Below are positions 1 to 6,095 of a stretch of DNA of 8,975 nt, piece after piece. Position 1 is the stretch's first letter. Every line of letters begins with the position of its first letter. Location: positions 1 through 8,975 of the forward strand of contig CAUQSG010000066.1 in assembly GCA_963520725.1 (NCBI GenBank), in the 5' to 3' direction. The position numbers and the translations under genes are program-made. The notes beneath the pieces were generated by a model that saw nothing but the letters and a program-made list of their open reading frames with translations, did not search any database and had not been told where the DNA came from. Source of the DNA: JABCPE02 sp963520725. Lineage in GTDB: Bacteria > Bacteroidota > Bacteroidia > Flavobacteriales > Weeksellaceae.

Positions 1-647
1 GAATAGGGCATGTGGTTTTCTATGAACCGAGTTTGTTTGTGACTGATTTTTGGAGTGTTTTCCTGCCCATCAGGACAAAACCTACGCTCGAGTTTACAGG
101 TTTTTCTGGGCTGGCGAGCCATGGAGCTACTATCGCATTGATTTTGACTACATTATATTATAGCTATAGAATCATTAAGAAAAATCCTTTTTGGGTTTAT
201 GACAGATTAGGAATTGTCATTGCATTAGGAGGGGCTTTTGTGCGAATGGGGAATTTTTTCAATTCGGAAATTATCGGAAAACCAGCGAGCGAAACTTCGC
301 CGTTTGCGATACTTTTTCTACAGCAAAGCATGGAATATGGAGCCATAGTTCCGAGATATCCTACTCAGCTTTTTGAGGCTTTTGGGTATGTTTGTTTATT
401 TATTTTATTGGCTGTTTTGTATAAATTTACTCGTAAAAAATATCAGCAGGGATGGCTGTTTGGGCTGTTTTTTGTGATACTTTGGAGTATTCGTTTCTTT
501 GTAGAATTCTTGAAAGAACCGCAGGGAAATGAGGTTATCACATTTGCAGGGCTCAATACTGGGCAGGTTCTGAGTATTCCATTTATGCTGGCAGGTGTGG
601 CGATTATGATTTATTCCAAGAAAAATAAAATAGAACCAGCCGAATAA
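1..647 (+). CDS. lgt: Prolipoprotein diacylglyceryl transferase Lgt, 5' end missing
   Basis: Inner-membrane enzyme that moves diacylglycerol from phosphatidylglycerol to the lipobox cysteine of prelipoproteins, the first step of lipoprotein maturation. The frame is open to the left edge: codons before the GTG at 12 read I-G-H, giving RIGHVVFYEP if the cut first codon is Arg, a known Lgt stretch. The GTG is therefore internal and the start lies outside the window. Numbering from that GTG, the visible Lgt landmarks are SGLASHG with His37 (E. coli His103), VRMGNFFNSE with Arg78, Asn81 and Glu86 (E. coli Arg143, Asn146, Glu151), YPTQLFE at 117-122, RFFVEF with Arg161 and Glu165 (E. coli Arg239, Glu243), and the C-terminal GQVLSIP. 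Spacing matches E. coli. Several hydrophobic membrane segments are obvious. About 215 residues are present of a usual 270-300, so roughly the N-terminal quarter is missing. A hairpin terminator follows. The family call is secure. Confidence 0.96.
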   Translation, partial: IGHVVFYEPSLFVTDFWSVFLPIRTKPTLEFTGFSGLASHGATIALILTTLYYSYRIIKKNPFWVYDRLGIVIALGGAFVRMGNFFNSEIIGKPASETSPFAILFLQQSMEYGAIVPRYPTQLFEAFGYVCLFILLAVLYKFTRKKYQQGWLFGLFFVILWSIRFFVEFLKEPQGNEVITFAGLNTGQVLSIPFMLAGVAIMIYSKKNKIEPAE

Positions 648-649
648 GG

Positions 650-685
650 TTGATTTACAAGGTTTTTGCTTTGTAATCAATTTTT
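650..685 (+). terminator. Putative intrinsic terminator after lgt
   Basis: The left arm at 650-660 (TTGATTTACAA) pairs with the right arm at 671-680 (TTGTAATCAA), giving ten pairs with one bulged T. The loop spans 661-670 and a five-T run follows at 681-685. The stem is AT-rich, so it may be a weak terminator. Its position two bases after the lgt stop and 14 bases before the next ATG supports the call. Confidence 0.6.
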
Positions 686-699
686 GAAAAAGAAGAAAA

Positions 700-1476
700 A
701 TGATTTTAAATTCAAAAATTTACGGACAGGAAATTCAGGAAATTCCTCTGTTGGTTTTTCATGGATTGTTCGGAATATCAGATAATTGGGGGACTTTCGG
801 AAGAGAATTTGGTCAGTGGATGCCTTGCCATTTGGTAGATTTGCGTAATCACGGAAAAAGTTTTCATTCGGATGAAATGTCTCATCAAGTAATGGCGGAG
901 GATATTTTAAACTATATCAATCATTATCAATTAGATAGGGTTAATCTTCTGGGGCATTCTCTTGGGGGCAAGGCAGTAATGCAGTTTGCGATTTCTTATC
1001 CAGAGAGGGTAAATAAACTTATTGTAGCAGACATAGCGCCAAGGGCTTACAGACCGCATCATCAGACGGCTTTTGAAGCGTTGCAAAGTGTAGATTTTTC
1101 GGCTGTTTCAGCTCGTAAAGATGTGGAACTTCAGTTGGAAAAATACATTACGGACAGAGCCATGCTTTTATTCCTTCTCAAAAATCTCTATTGGGAGCAG
1201 GAAAATAAACTGAGCTGGAGATTTAACCTAAAGACTCTTTCCGATAAATATGCTGATTTGGTCGGAAATATAGAAGCGAAAGGAGTTTTCGGAGGGAAAA
1301 CTTTATTCCTCGCTGGCGAAAAATCTAATTACATCCTTCCAGAAGATGAAATCCTAATTCGTGAGAAATTCCTAGACAGCCAGATTGTTAAAATTAAAAA
1401 TGCAGGGCATTGGCTTCAAGTAGATAATTCGCAAGATTTTAACAATTCTGTTAAAGATTTTTTAATAAAAGGCTAA
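700..1476 (+). CDS. Alpha/beta-hydrolase, YbfF-type esterase
   Basis: Cytoplasmic alpha/beta-fold hydrolase of 258 residues resembling E. coli YbfF, an esterase active on short acyl esters and acyl-CoA-like substrates; the natural substrate is not known. HGLFG at 21-25 forms the oxyanion-hole region, DLRNHG lies at 47-52, and the nucleophile elbow GHSLGG at 85-90 places the catalytic serine at Ser87. ADIAPRAY follows, with Asp111 as likely acid (equivalent to the YbfF position), and AGHWLQVD supplies His237 near the C-terminus. The triad is therefore complete. The length is normal for the family (about 255). There is no signal peptide. The ATG at 700 follows a purine-rich AAGAAGAAAA stretch rather than a clear ribosome binding site. 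A terminator-like hairpin separates it from lgt, so it is probably transcribed on its own; I see no convincing promoter. A lipase or other hydrolase of the same fold cannot be excluded. Confidence 0.9.
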   Translation: MILNSKIYGQEIQEIPLLVFHGLFGISDNWGTFGREFGQWMPCHLVDLRNHGKSFHSDEMSHQVMAEDILNYINHYQLDRVNLLGHSLGGKAVMQFAISYPERVNKLIVADIAPRAYRPHHQTAFEALQSVDFSAVSARKDVELQLEKYITDRAMLLFLLKNLYWEQENKLSWRFNLKTLSDKYADLVGNIEAKGVFGGKTLFLAGEKSNYILPEDEILIREKFLDSQIVKIKNAGHWLQVDNSQDFNNSVKDFLIKG

Positions 1477-1495
1477 TCATAACATAGATCAATTT

Positions 1496-1522
1496 TTGTG
1501 TGAATAGAATTTTTTATATTTA
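1496..1522 (+). promoter_or_regulatory. Putative Bacteroidota-type promoter of the dehydrogenase pair
   Basis: TATATTTA at 1515-1522 matches the first seven positions of the phylum's TAnnTTTG -7 element. TTG at 1496-1498 could be the -33 element, although the 16-base spacing is slightly short of the usual 17-23. Transcription would begin near 1529, leaving a leader of about 15 bases before the ATG at 1545. The nearby GTG at 1500 would fall within the promoter, which argues against it as the start codon. Confidence 0.45.
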
Positions 1523-1526
1523 CACA
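1497..1526. repeat. Operator-like inverted repeat over the promoter
   Basis: TGTGTGAATA at 1497-1506 and TATTTACACA at 1517-1526 are inverted copies matching at nine of ten positions, separated by a ten-base spacer. The mismatch would be a G-U pair in RNA. The repeat spans the proposed -33 and -7 elements. No T-run follows, so a terminator is unlikely, and a regulator binding site is the simpler reading. No regulator gene is next to it. Confidence 0.45.
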
Positions 1527-1544
1527 ATCAAAAATTTTAAGATT

Positions 1545-2930
1545 ATGTCAAGTATTAAAACTATAAATCCTGCCACAGGCGAGGTATTAAAAGAATATCC
1601 AGAGATGACATCTGGTGAGGTTTCAGAAATTATCGCACAGGCTGATGCAACCTTTAAAGAATGGCGTAAAAAATCTTTTTCAGAAAGAGCAAAAGTACTC
1701 TATAACGCTGCAAGAATCATGCGTGAGCGCAAAGAAGAGTTGGGTAAATTATGCTCTATCGAAATGGGGAAACTTCACAGAGAAGGTATCGCAGAGGTGG
1801 AACTTTGTGCTGGGATTTTTGAATATTATGCAGAAAATGGAGAAAAACTATTGGCGGATAAGCCTTTGGAAACACCACACGGAAAGGCATTTTTGTCTTA
1901 TGAGCCGATAGGTGTGATTTTGAGCGTTCAGCCTTGGAATTTCCCTTTCTATCAGACTACTCGTTCTGCTGCGCCTAACCTTATCGTAGGAAATACCATA
2001 GTGCTGAAACACGCATCTAATGTGCCACAGGCAGGAGAAATGATGGAAAAAATTCGTTTAGAAGCAGGCGCGCCTAAGGGAGCTTATACTAATATTTATG
2101 TCCCTGGTTCTAAAGTATCAGAACTGCTGGACGACCCACGAGTAAAAGGAGCTGCTCTTACAGGAAGCGAACCAGCAGGAGCGAGTTTCGCATCTGCAGC
2201 AGGGAAAAATGTGAAAAAATCAATCTTGGAACTTGGTGGAAGTGATGCTTTCATCGTTATGCCAGATGTTGATTTAGACAAAGCTGTAGAAACTGCTGTG
2301 AATGGTAGACTATGGAATGCAGGGCAGGTGTGCGTTTCTCCGAAGAGAGTTATCGTTCCAGAAAGCCTTTATCCAGCGTTCCTTGAAAAAGCTACACAGC
2401 TATTTGGAAATGCTAAAGTGGGAGATCCTCTTGACCCAGAAACTCAGTTGGCACCTTTAAGTAGTGTAAAAGCGAGAGAAGATGTTTTATCTCAAGTAGA
2501 AAAAGCCGTAGCACAAGGAGCAAAACTAGTGGCAGGAGGTAAAAAAATAGAAGGTCCAGGAGCATTTATGCAGCCTACTATTTTGACAGATATCAAAAAA
2601 GGAATGGACGCTTATTCAGATGAAATATTTGGGCCAGTACTAATGATTTATTCTGTGAAAAATATGGACGAAGCCGTAGATTTGGCTAATGATACTAAAT
2701 ACGGTCTTGGTGGAACGGTTTTCGGAACGGATGTAGAGGAAGCAGTGAAAATCGCACGAAGAATAGATACGGGAATGGTCTATATCAACCATGTGACAGG
2801 GATTTCGCCAGAACTTCCATTCGGAGGAACGAAAAACTCTGGATATGGTAGAGAGCAGTCCATAGAGGGAATATATGAGTTCGTTAATTCTAAACTAATC
2901 AGGGTAACTACTCCTGATGCAGCTTATTAA
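1545..2930 (+). CDS. NAD(P)-dependent succinate-semialdehyde dehydrogenase (Sad/GabD family)
   Basis: Aldehyde dehydrogenase superfamily enzyme of 461 residues, expected to oxidise succinate semialdehyde to succinate. The nearest relative I recognise is E. coli Sad (YneI), by length (462) and motifs. The N-terminus has the family INPATGE (7-13). PWNFP (130-134) carries Asn132, LKHA (153-156) the cofactor-binding Lys155, LELGGSD (228-234) the general base Glu229, and NAGQVC (258-263) the nucleophile Cys263. DEIFGPV (359-365) and PFGGTK (425-430) are further family motifs. The LKHA variant is shared with Sad, which accepts both NAD and NADP; cofactor choice here is inference. I chose the ATG at 1545 over the upstream GTG at 1500 because homologues begin close to the INPATGE motif and the GTG lies in the promoter region. 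It is cotranscribed with the next gene, six bases downstream. No transaminase (gabT) or other GABA-pathway gene is nearby, so another aldehyde substrate remains possible. Confidence 0.9.
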   Translation: MSSIKTINPATGEVLKEYPEMTSGEVSEIIAQADATFKEWRKKSFSERAKVLYNAARIMRERKEELGKLCSIEMGKLHREGIAEVELCAGIFEYYAENGEKLLADKPLETPHGKAFLSYEPIGVILSVQPWNFPFYQTTRSAAPNLIVGNTIVLKHASNVPQAGEMMEKIRLEAGAPKGAYTNIYVPGSKVSELLDDPRVKGAALTGSEPAGASFASAAGKNVKKSILELGGSDAFIVMPDVDLDKAVETAVNGRLWNAGQVCVSPKRVIVPESLYPAFLEKATQLFGNAKVGDPLDPETQLAPLSSVKAREDVLSQVEKAVAQGAKLVAGGKKIEGPGAFMQPTILTDIKKGMDAYSDEIFGPVLMIYSVKNMDEAVDLANDTKYGLGGTVFGTDVEEAVKIARRIDTGMVYINHVTGISPELPFGGTKNSGYGREQSIEGIYEFVNSKLIRVTTPDAAY

Positions 2931-2936
2931 AATATT

Positions 2937-3656
2937 ATGCAAAATTTAAAAGGAAAAACAGCCCTCGTAACAGGTGGAGGGCGAGGATTAGGTAAAGCCG
3001 TAGCTTTGGCTTTGGCGGCAGAAGGTGTAAATGTAGCCATTACAGGTAGAAATGAAAACAATCTAAAATCCGTAGTTGCTGAGATAGAGAGCAAAGGTGT
3101 GAAATCATCTTATTCAGTTTTTGATGTAACTGATAAAAAGCAAGTTTTTGCTTCGTTAGAAAAATTACAAAATGATTTCGGGAAGTTTGATATTCTTATC
3201 AATAATGCTGGAATAGCGGCTTTCGGAGGAATTTTAGAAATGGATGATGAGCAGTGGGAAGACATTGTAAAGACCAATCTTTTTGGGCCTTACTATGTGG
3301 TGAAAGCTGTGGTGCCAGGGATGGTGGAGAAAAAATCTGGCGATGTGGTGAATATTTCTTCAACAGCAGGTCTGAAAGGAAATGCACTTACTTCGGCATA
3401 TTCTGCATCTAAATTTGGATTGATAGGAATGTCAGAATCTATGATGTTTGAACTTCGTAAGCAGAACATTCGTGTGACGACCCTTACACCAAGTACGATT
3501 TCAACGGATATGGCTAAAACAGACCTGAAAATCACGGATGGAAACCCTGAAAAGGTGCTTCAGCCAGAGGATTTCGCAGAGCTGGTGGTAGATTTATTAA
3601 AGCTGAACAAGAGAGCAATGCTGGCTTCGGCGGCTCTTTGGTCTACAAATCCTTAA
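2937..3656 (+). CDS. Short-chain dehydrogenase/reductase (FabG-like, LWSTNP subgroup)
   Basis: Classical SDR oxidoreductase of 239 residues, soluble and probably NADP(H)-using. The Rossmann motif TGGGRGLG is at 12-19, NNAG at 89-92, and the catalytic tetrad is complete: Asn114, Ser142, Tyr155 and Lys159 (YSASK). Arg18 in the glycine motif and Arg38 after the second strand (TGR) suggest NADP preference. It would usually be labelled 3-ketoacyl-ACP reductase, but it lacks the VNGG C-terminal motif of FabG and ends ALWSTNP. From memory, similar SDRs of about 239 residues with that ending occur in Bacillus, so I read it as a separate subgroup whose substrate is unknown. Only six bases separate it from the preceding aldehyde dehydrogenase stop, so the two form an operon and may act on linked aldehyde, ketone or alcohol substrates; that link is inference. 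A strong terminator follows. Confidence 0.9.
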   Translation: MQNLKGKTALVTGGGRGLGKAVALALAAEGVNVAITGRNENNLKSVVAEIESKGVKSSYSVFDVTDKKQVFASLEKLQNDFGKFDILINNAGIAAFGGILEMDDEQWEDIVKTNLFGPYYVVKAVVPGMVEKKSGDVVNISSTAGLKGNALTSAYSASKFGLIGMSESMMFELRKQNIRVTTLTPSTISTDMAKTDLKITDGNPEKVLQPEDFAELVVDLLKLNKRAMLASAALWSTNP

Positions 3657-3684
3657 AAATTACTTTTTTAAACCATATTAAAAG

Positions 3685-3720
3685 AGACTTTGGCTTATCT
3701 TTGCCAAAGTCTTTTTATTT
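3685..3720 (+). terminator. Strong intrinsic terminator after the dehydrogenase pair
   Basis: AGACTTTGGC at 3685-3694 pairs perfectly with GCCAAAGTCT at 3703-3712. The loop is eight bases (3695-3702), and a T-rich tail runs to 3720. An AAAA stretch precedes the stem, so it could also work on the other strand. It ends the 1545-3656 operon and lies ten bases before the next ATG. Confidence 0.88.
3696..3703 (+). promoter_or_regulatory. Putative -7 promoter element for the TrpG/PabA gene
   Basis: TATCTTTG is a perfect match to the TAnnTTTG consensus. It sits in the loop and first base of the right arm of the preceding terminator. Transcription would begin near 3710, giving a leader of about 20 bases before the ATG at 3730. 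No TTG is seen at the expected -33 distance, so the call rests on the -7 match and its spacing. Confidence 0.5.
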
Positions 3721-3729
3721 AAAAATTGC

Positions 3730-4302
3730 ATGAAAATATTGGTGCTTGATAATTATGATAGTTTCACTTACAATTTGGTTCAGATGGTGGAGCAGATTGT
3801 AGGGAAGGAGTTTGTCTATGTTTTTAAAAATGATGAAATTTCACTGGAAGAAGTAGAAAAATATGATAAAATCATCCTTTCTCCAGGGCCAGGCGTGCCT
3901 AATGAAGCAGGGATTTTGCTGGATGTGATAAAGGAATTTGCGCCAAAGAAACCTATTTTAGGCGTTTGTCTTGGTTTACAGGCGATTGCAGAGGCGTTTG
4001 GTGGAAAGCTGATTAACTTGAATAATGTCTATCATGGAGTTGGGATTTCTACGACTATTATTGAGGATAATGCAAAGATATTCAGCGGTTTGCCTTCTGA
4101 AATCATTACAGGAAGATACCACTCTTGGGCGGTGGATTCTCATGATTTCCCTGAAGAGTTACAAATCACGGCTGTAGATGAACAGGGCATCATCATGGCA
4201 TTACAGCATAGAAAATACGATGTCCATGCAGTGCAGTTTCACCCAGAAAGTGTATTGACACCTTGTGGGGAGAAGATTTTGGAGAATTTTTTAAAGGATT
4301 AA
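3730..4302 (+). CDS. Glutamine amidotransferase of anthranilate / aminodeoxychorismate synthase (TrpG/PabA)
   Basis: Class I glutamine amidotransferase subunit, 190 residues, the normal length for TrpG/PabA. It releases ammonia from glutamine and passes it to a chorismate-binding partner (TrpE for tryptophan, PabB for folate). The N-terminus has the family LDNYDSFTYNL (6-16). SPGPG at 51-55 is the oxyanion-hole region, GVCLG at 78-82 supplies the nucleophile Cys80, and FHPES at 170-174 supplies His171 and Glu173, so the triad is complete. YHSWAV at 130-135 is the usual TrpG/PabA substrate-side segment. No trpE, pabB, trpD or other trp gene is in the window, and both flanking genes are unrelated. 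That makes PabA, or one subunit serving both pathways, as likely as a dedicated TrpG, so I give no symbol. Its promoter seems to lie in the upstream terminator; its 3' end meets the oppositely oriented transporter gene with a seven-base gap. Confidence 0.93.
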   Translation: MKILVLDNYDSFTYNLVQMVEQIVGKEFVYVFKNDEISLEEVEKYDKIILSPGPGVPNEAGILLDVIKEFAPKKPILGVCLGLQAIAEAFGGKLINLNNVYHGVGISTTIIEDNAKIFSGLPSEIITGRYHSWAVDSHDFPEELQITAVDEQGIIMALQHRKYDVHAVQFHPESVLTPCGEKILENFLKD

Positions 4303-4332
4303 AAATTTTTTAAGCCATCATTATAAGGCTTA
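4303..4332 (-). terminator. Weak hairpin at the 3' end of the ZIP transporter gene
   Basis: TAAGCC at 4311-4316 and GGCTTA at 4327-4332 form a six-pair stem with a ten-base loop. Read on the minus strand, AAAAAA and then a T-run follow. The stem includes the transporter's stop codon region. The short stem and the A-run before the T-run make it a poor terminator, so this is tentative. Confidence 0.3.
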
Positions 4333-5113
4333 GGGCCATAATAGCCATACCAAAAATCAAACCATAAATGGAAAGATGATGTTCTCCAAATGCATGGGTA
4401 GCAGGTAATAGCTCATCAAGAGATATAAAAACCATAATTCCAGCTACTATGGCAAATATCTGCCCCATCAAAACAGGAGTAATAAATGGCATTAAAACAA
4501 GATATGCTGCAATAGCTCCGATAGGTTCTGCTAGACCAGAGAACAAGGACATCAGAAATGCTTTTTTCTTGTTTTTAGTTACTTGGTAGATGGGGACAGC
4601 TACTGCTATGCCTTCGGGGATGTTATGTATGGCTACAGCAGTTGCAATGGCTATACCTAATGTGGGATTTTCAACTCCTGCAATGAGGGTGGCTATCCCC
4701 TCAGGAAAGTTATGAATAGCGATTGCAAATGATGTCAAAATCCCCATTCGCATTAGCTTAGAACCTTTTTTTATCGGTTTTTCCATATCTTCTAAGTGTT
4801 GAATTTCATGAGGATTTTCAAATGAGGGAATTAAACGGTCTATAATGCCAATGAATAAAATTCCGCCAAAGAAACATAACCACATGGTTAGCAACCCTTT
4901 TGTATTTCCCATCTCTTCGGTAAGGATTTCTCTGGATTGAACTAAAAATTCTGCAAAGGATACCAAAATCATCACTCCAGCGGAAAGTCCCAAGGAAAAA
5001 GATAATAATTTTTTGTTTGTCTGCTGAGTGAAAAAGACAATCAGCCCCCCAATTCCAGTGGATAATCCTGCAAATAAAGTCAATAAAAATGCGATAAAAA
5101 TATGCTGTTCCAA
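4310..5113 (-). CDS. zupT: ZIP-family divalent metal transporter, ZupT type
   Basis: Inner-membrane metal-ion uptake protein of 267 residues (E. coli ZupT: 257), expected to import zinc and possibly iron, manganese or cobalt. About eight hydrophobic segments are visible. The two ZIP metal-site motifs are HNFPEG (134-139) and HNIPEG (163-168), followed by SGLAEP (192-197) with Glu196 and LDELLP (232-237). A histidine and acid-rich loop around 100-112 (PHEIQHLEDMEK) lies between membrane segments, as expected for the cytoplasmic metal-binding loop. The start codon appears to be TTG at 5113: an in-frame stop lies 15-17 bases upstream, no ATG lies between, and the first internal ATG (Met48) would remove the first membrane segment. 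A matching -7 element lies just upstream. It is convergent with the amidotransferase gene. The family is secure; metal preference cannot be read from sequence. Confidence 0.93.
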   Translation of the reverse strand: MEQHIFIAFLLTLFAGLSTGIGGLIVFFTQQTNKKLLSFSLGLSAGVMILVSFAEFLVQSREILTEEMGNTKGLLTMWLCFFGGILFIGIIDRLIPSFENPHEIQHLEDMEKPIKKGSKLMRMGILTSFAIAIHNFPEGIATLIAGVENPTLGIAIATAVAIHNIPEGIAVAVPIYQVTKNKKKAFLMSLFSGLAEPIGAIAAYLVLMPFITPVLMGQIFAIVAGIMVFISLDELLPATHAFGEHHLSIYGLIFGMAIMALSLIMMA

Positions 5114-5133
5114 AATACTAATTATTTATATCA

Positions 5134-5141
5134 CAAATCTA
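5134..5141 (-). promoter_or_regulatory. Putative -7 promoter element of the ZIP transporter
   Basis: On the minus strand this reads TAGATTTG, a perfect match to TAnnTTTG. It lies 20 bases before the TTG start at 5113, which leaves a leader of about 14 bases. No good -33 TTG is found at the usual spacing; a TTG at 5155-5153 is too close. I see no Zur-type palindrome. Confidence 0.5.
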
Positions 5142-5167
5142 AAAAATAAAGGCAAGAATAACTAACA

Positions 5168-5497
5168 CTAAGGTAAATATTTTAAAAATTCCCAAAATTT
5201 TCTGTTTTTTAGGTAGTTGAGAGAATTTTCGTTGCGATAGGCCTCTTGTTCAAAACTGATTTTTTCATACGCCATTTCTCCATTTCTCAGTTTGATATAC
5301 CAATATAAAAACTCAGTGAGATACCAAAGGTAAAATAGAATAATGCCCATTTCCAGCTGCTGCCGAAGGTGTATTTTTTCGTGGTTGATAAGGGTGTGGT
5401 TATTTTTCAGCCTTTTATCTTTTAAAATAATAAAGGGAAAGATGGCAATTCCTAAAATTTTTGTATTTTTGAGCAAAGTTTGGCACACTATTATCAT
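5168..5497 (-). CDS. Small membrane-associated protein with an HEKIH metalloprotease-like motif
   Basis: Protein of 109 residues that I recognise as a conserved Flavobacteriia hypothetical family, not a characterised one. It has a hydrophobic N-terminal stretch (about 14-25, LGIAIFPFIIL), then NHEKIHLRQQLEM with His39, Glu40 and His43 in HExxH arrangement, then a hydrophobic segment rich in aromatics (about 51-68), then SFEQEAYRNE (81-90), where Glu83 or Glu85 could be a third metal ligand. The C-terminus KNRKFWEFLKYL is also characteristic. The arrangement recalls the membrane metallopeptidase domain of BlaR1/M56 proteins in miniature; activity is unproven. A TGA directly precedes the ATG, so the gene cannot extend upstream. 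It lies 54 bases upstream of the ZIP transporter in the same direction with no terminator between, so read-through is possible. It is divergent from the lipoprotein gene. Confidence 0.82.
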   Translation of the reverse strand: MIIVCQTLLKNTKILGIAIFPFIILKDKRLKNNHTLINHEKIHLRQQLEMGIILFYLWYLTEFLYWYIKLRNGEMAYEKISFEQEAYRNENSLNYLKNRKFWEFLKYLP

Positions 5498-5501
5498 TCA
5501 A

Positions 5502-5509
5502 CAAAAATA
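5502..5509 (-). promoter_or_regulatory. Putative -7 element of the HEKIH gene
   Basis: The minus strand reads TATTTTTG, a perfect TAnnTTTG match, but only four bases separate it from the ATG at 5497. The transcript would be leaderless or nearly so, or translation would begin at the GTG three codons later. The AT-rich setting makes a chance match possible. Confidence 0.35.
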
Positions 5510-5512
5510 AAA

Positions 5513-5521
5513 TAAATTTTG
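5513..5521 (+). promoter_or_regulatory. Possible -7 element of the lipoprotein gene
   Basis: TAAATTTTG resembles TAnnTTTG with one extra T and ends 23 bases before the ATG at 5545. No -33 TTG is present at normal spacing. The 47-base gap to the divergent gene must hold promoters for both strands, and this is the best candidate for the plus strand. Confidence 0.3.
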
Positions 5522-5544
5522 TATAACACTAAAAAAATAAAGAT

Positions 5545-6075
5545 ATGAACAGAATAAAGTATTTATTCCTATCAGTAGGGATGGGGCTTCTGATAGCATC
5601 TTGCAGCCCATTTAGAGTAGTTTCAGATTATGACCCGAAGGCTAACTTTTCTGAGTACAAGACTTATTCTGTAAACTTGGAAGAGCTGAAACTGAATGAT
5701 ATAGACCAAAGCAGAGTGACTGATGAATTACAGAAACAGTTGGCAGAGAAGGGATTATCCCAAAGTAATGAAGCAGCAGATTTGGTGATTCAGGTAAAGG
5801 CAAATCACAAGCTGGTAAGAGATACCTATGTGACGCCTAATGTGTATTTGGGAGGCTGGGGCAGCTGGCTCGGCTGGGGAATGGGTATAGGGAGAACTTA
5901 TACTAATGAATACAACCAAGGAGGACTAGTTTTTAACTTTGTGGATGCAAAGACAGGGAAGCTCGTTTGGCAGGGAAAAGGAAGTGGAATTAATGTAGAT
6001 TCGCCGAAGTCAAAACAAAAGCAAATTCCAGAAATCATCGCTGAAATATTGAAAAATTATCCACCGAAGAAATAA
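5545..6075 (+). CDS. DUF4136-like lipoprotein
   Basis: Secreted lipoprotein of 176 residues. The N-terminus has Lys/Arg at 3-5, a hydrophobic core, and a lipobox LIASC with Cys20 as the lipidated residue. The mature part begins SPFRVVSDYDPKANFSEYKTY; the 'DYD ... NF..YKTY' start, the central 'ADLVIQVKA' strand (78-86) and the 'VDAKTGKLVWQGKG' strand near 133-146 are features of the DUF4136 family. A Gly/Trp-rich segment (GGWGSWLGWGMGIG, 103-116) precedes the conserved strand. No acidic pair follows the cysteine, so the surface-export signal known for Bacteroidota lipoproteins seems absent and a periplasm-facing location is more likely (inference). Function is unknown for the family. It ends with its own terminator and stands alone between a divergent and a downstream gene. 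Confidence 0.88.
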   Translation: MNRIKYLFLSVGMGLLIASCSPFRVVSDYDPKANFSEYKTYSVNLEELKLNDIDQSRVTDELQKQLAEKGLSQSNEAADLVIQVKANHKLVRDTYVTPNVYLGGWGSWLGWGMGIGRTYTNEYNQGGLVFNFVDAKTGKLVWQGKGSGINVDSPKSKQKQIPEIIAEILKNYPPKK

Positions 6076-6095
6076 AAATCATTTTAAAATAAGAG

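Noticed and set aside
405..680. Minus-strand open frame of 91 codons
   Set aside because: It lies almost entirely antisense to the end of lgt, whose frame is fully explained, and its product resembles no family.
1500..1544. GTG at 1500 as start of the aldehyde dehydrogenase
   Set aside because: The extra 15 residues are AT-rich noise, the codon lies in the proposed promoter and inverted repeat, and the family begins near the ATG at 1545.
1615..1911. Second open frame inside the aldehyde dehydrogenase
   Set aside because: It is an out-of-frame shadow of a gene with all its motifs in the other frame.
2096..2281. Minus-strand open frame within the aldehyde dehydrogenase
   Set aside because: Antisense shadow with low-complexity Ser/Pro content and no support.
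3199..3535. Two overlapping minus-strand frames inside the SDR gene
   Set aside because: Both are antisense to a gene with a complete catalytic tetrad; neither has a recognisable motif.
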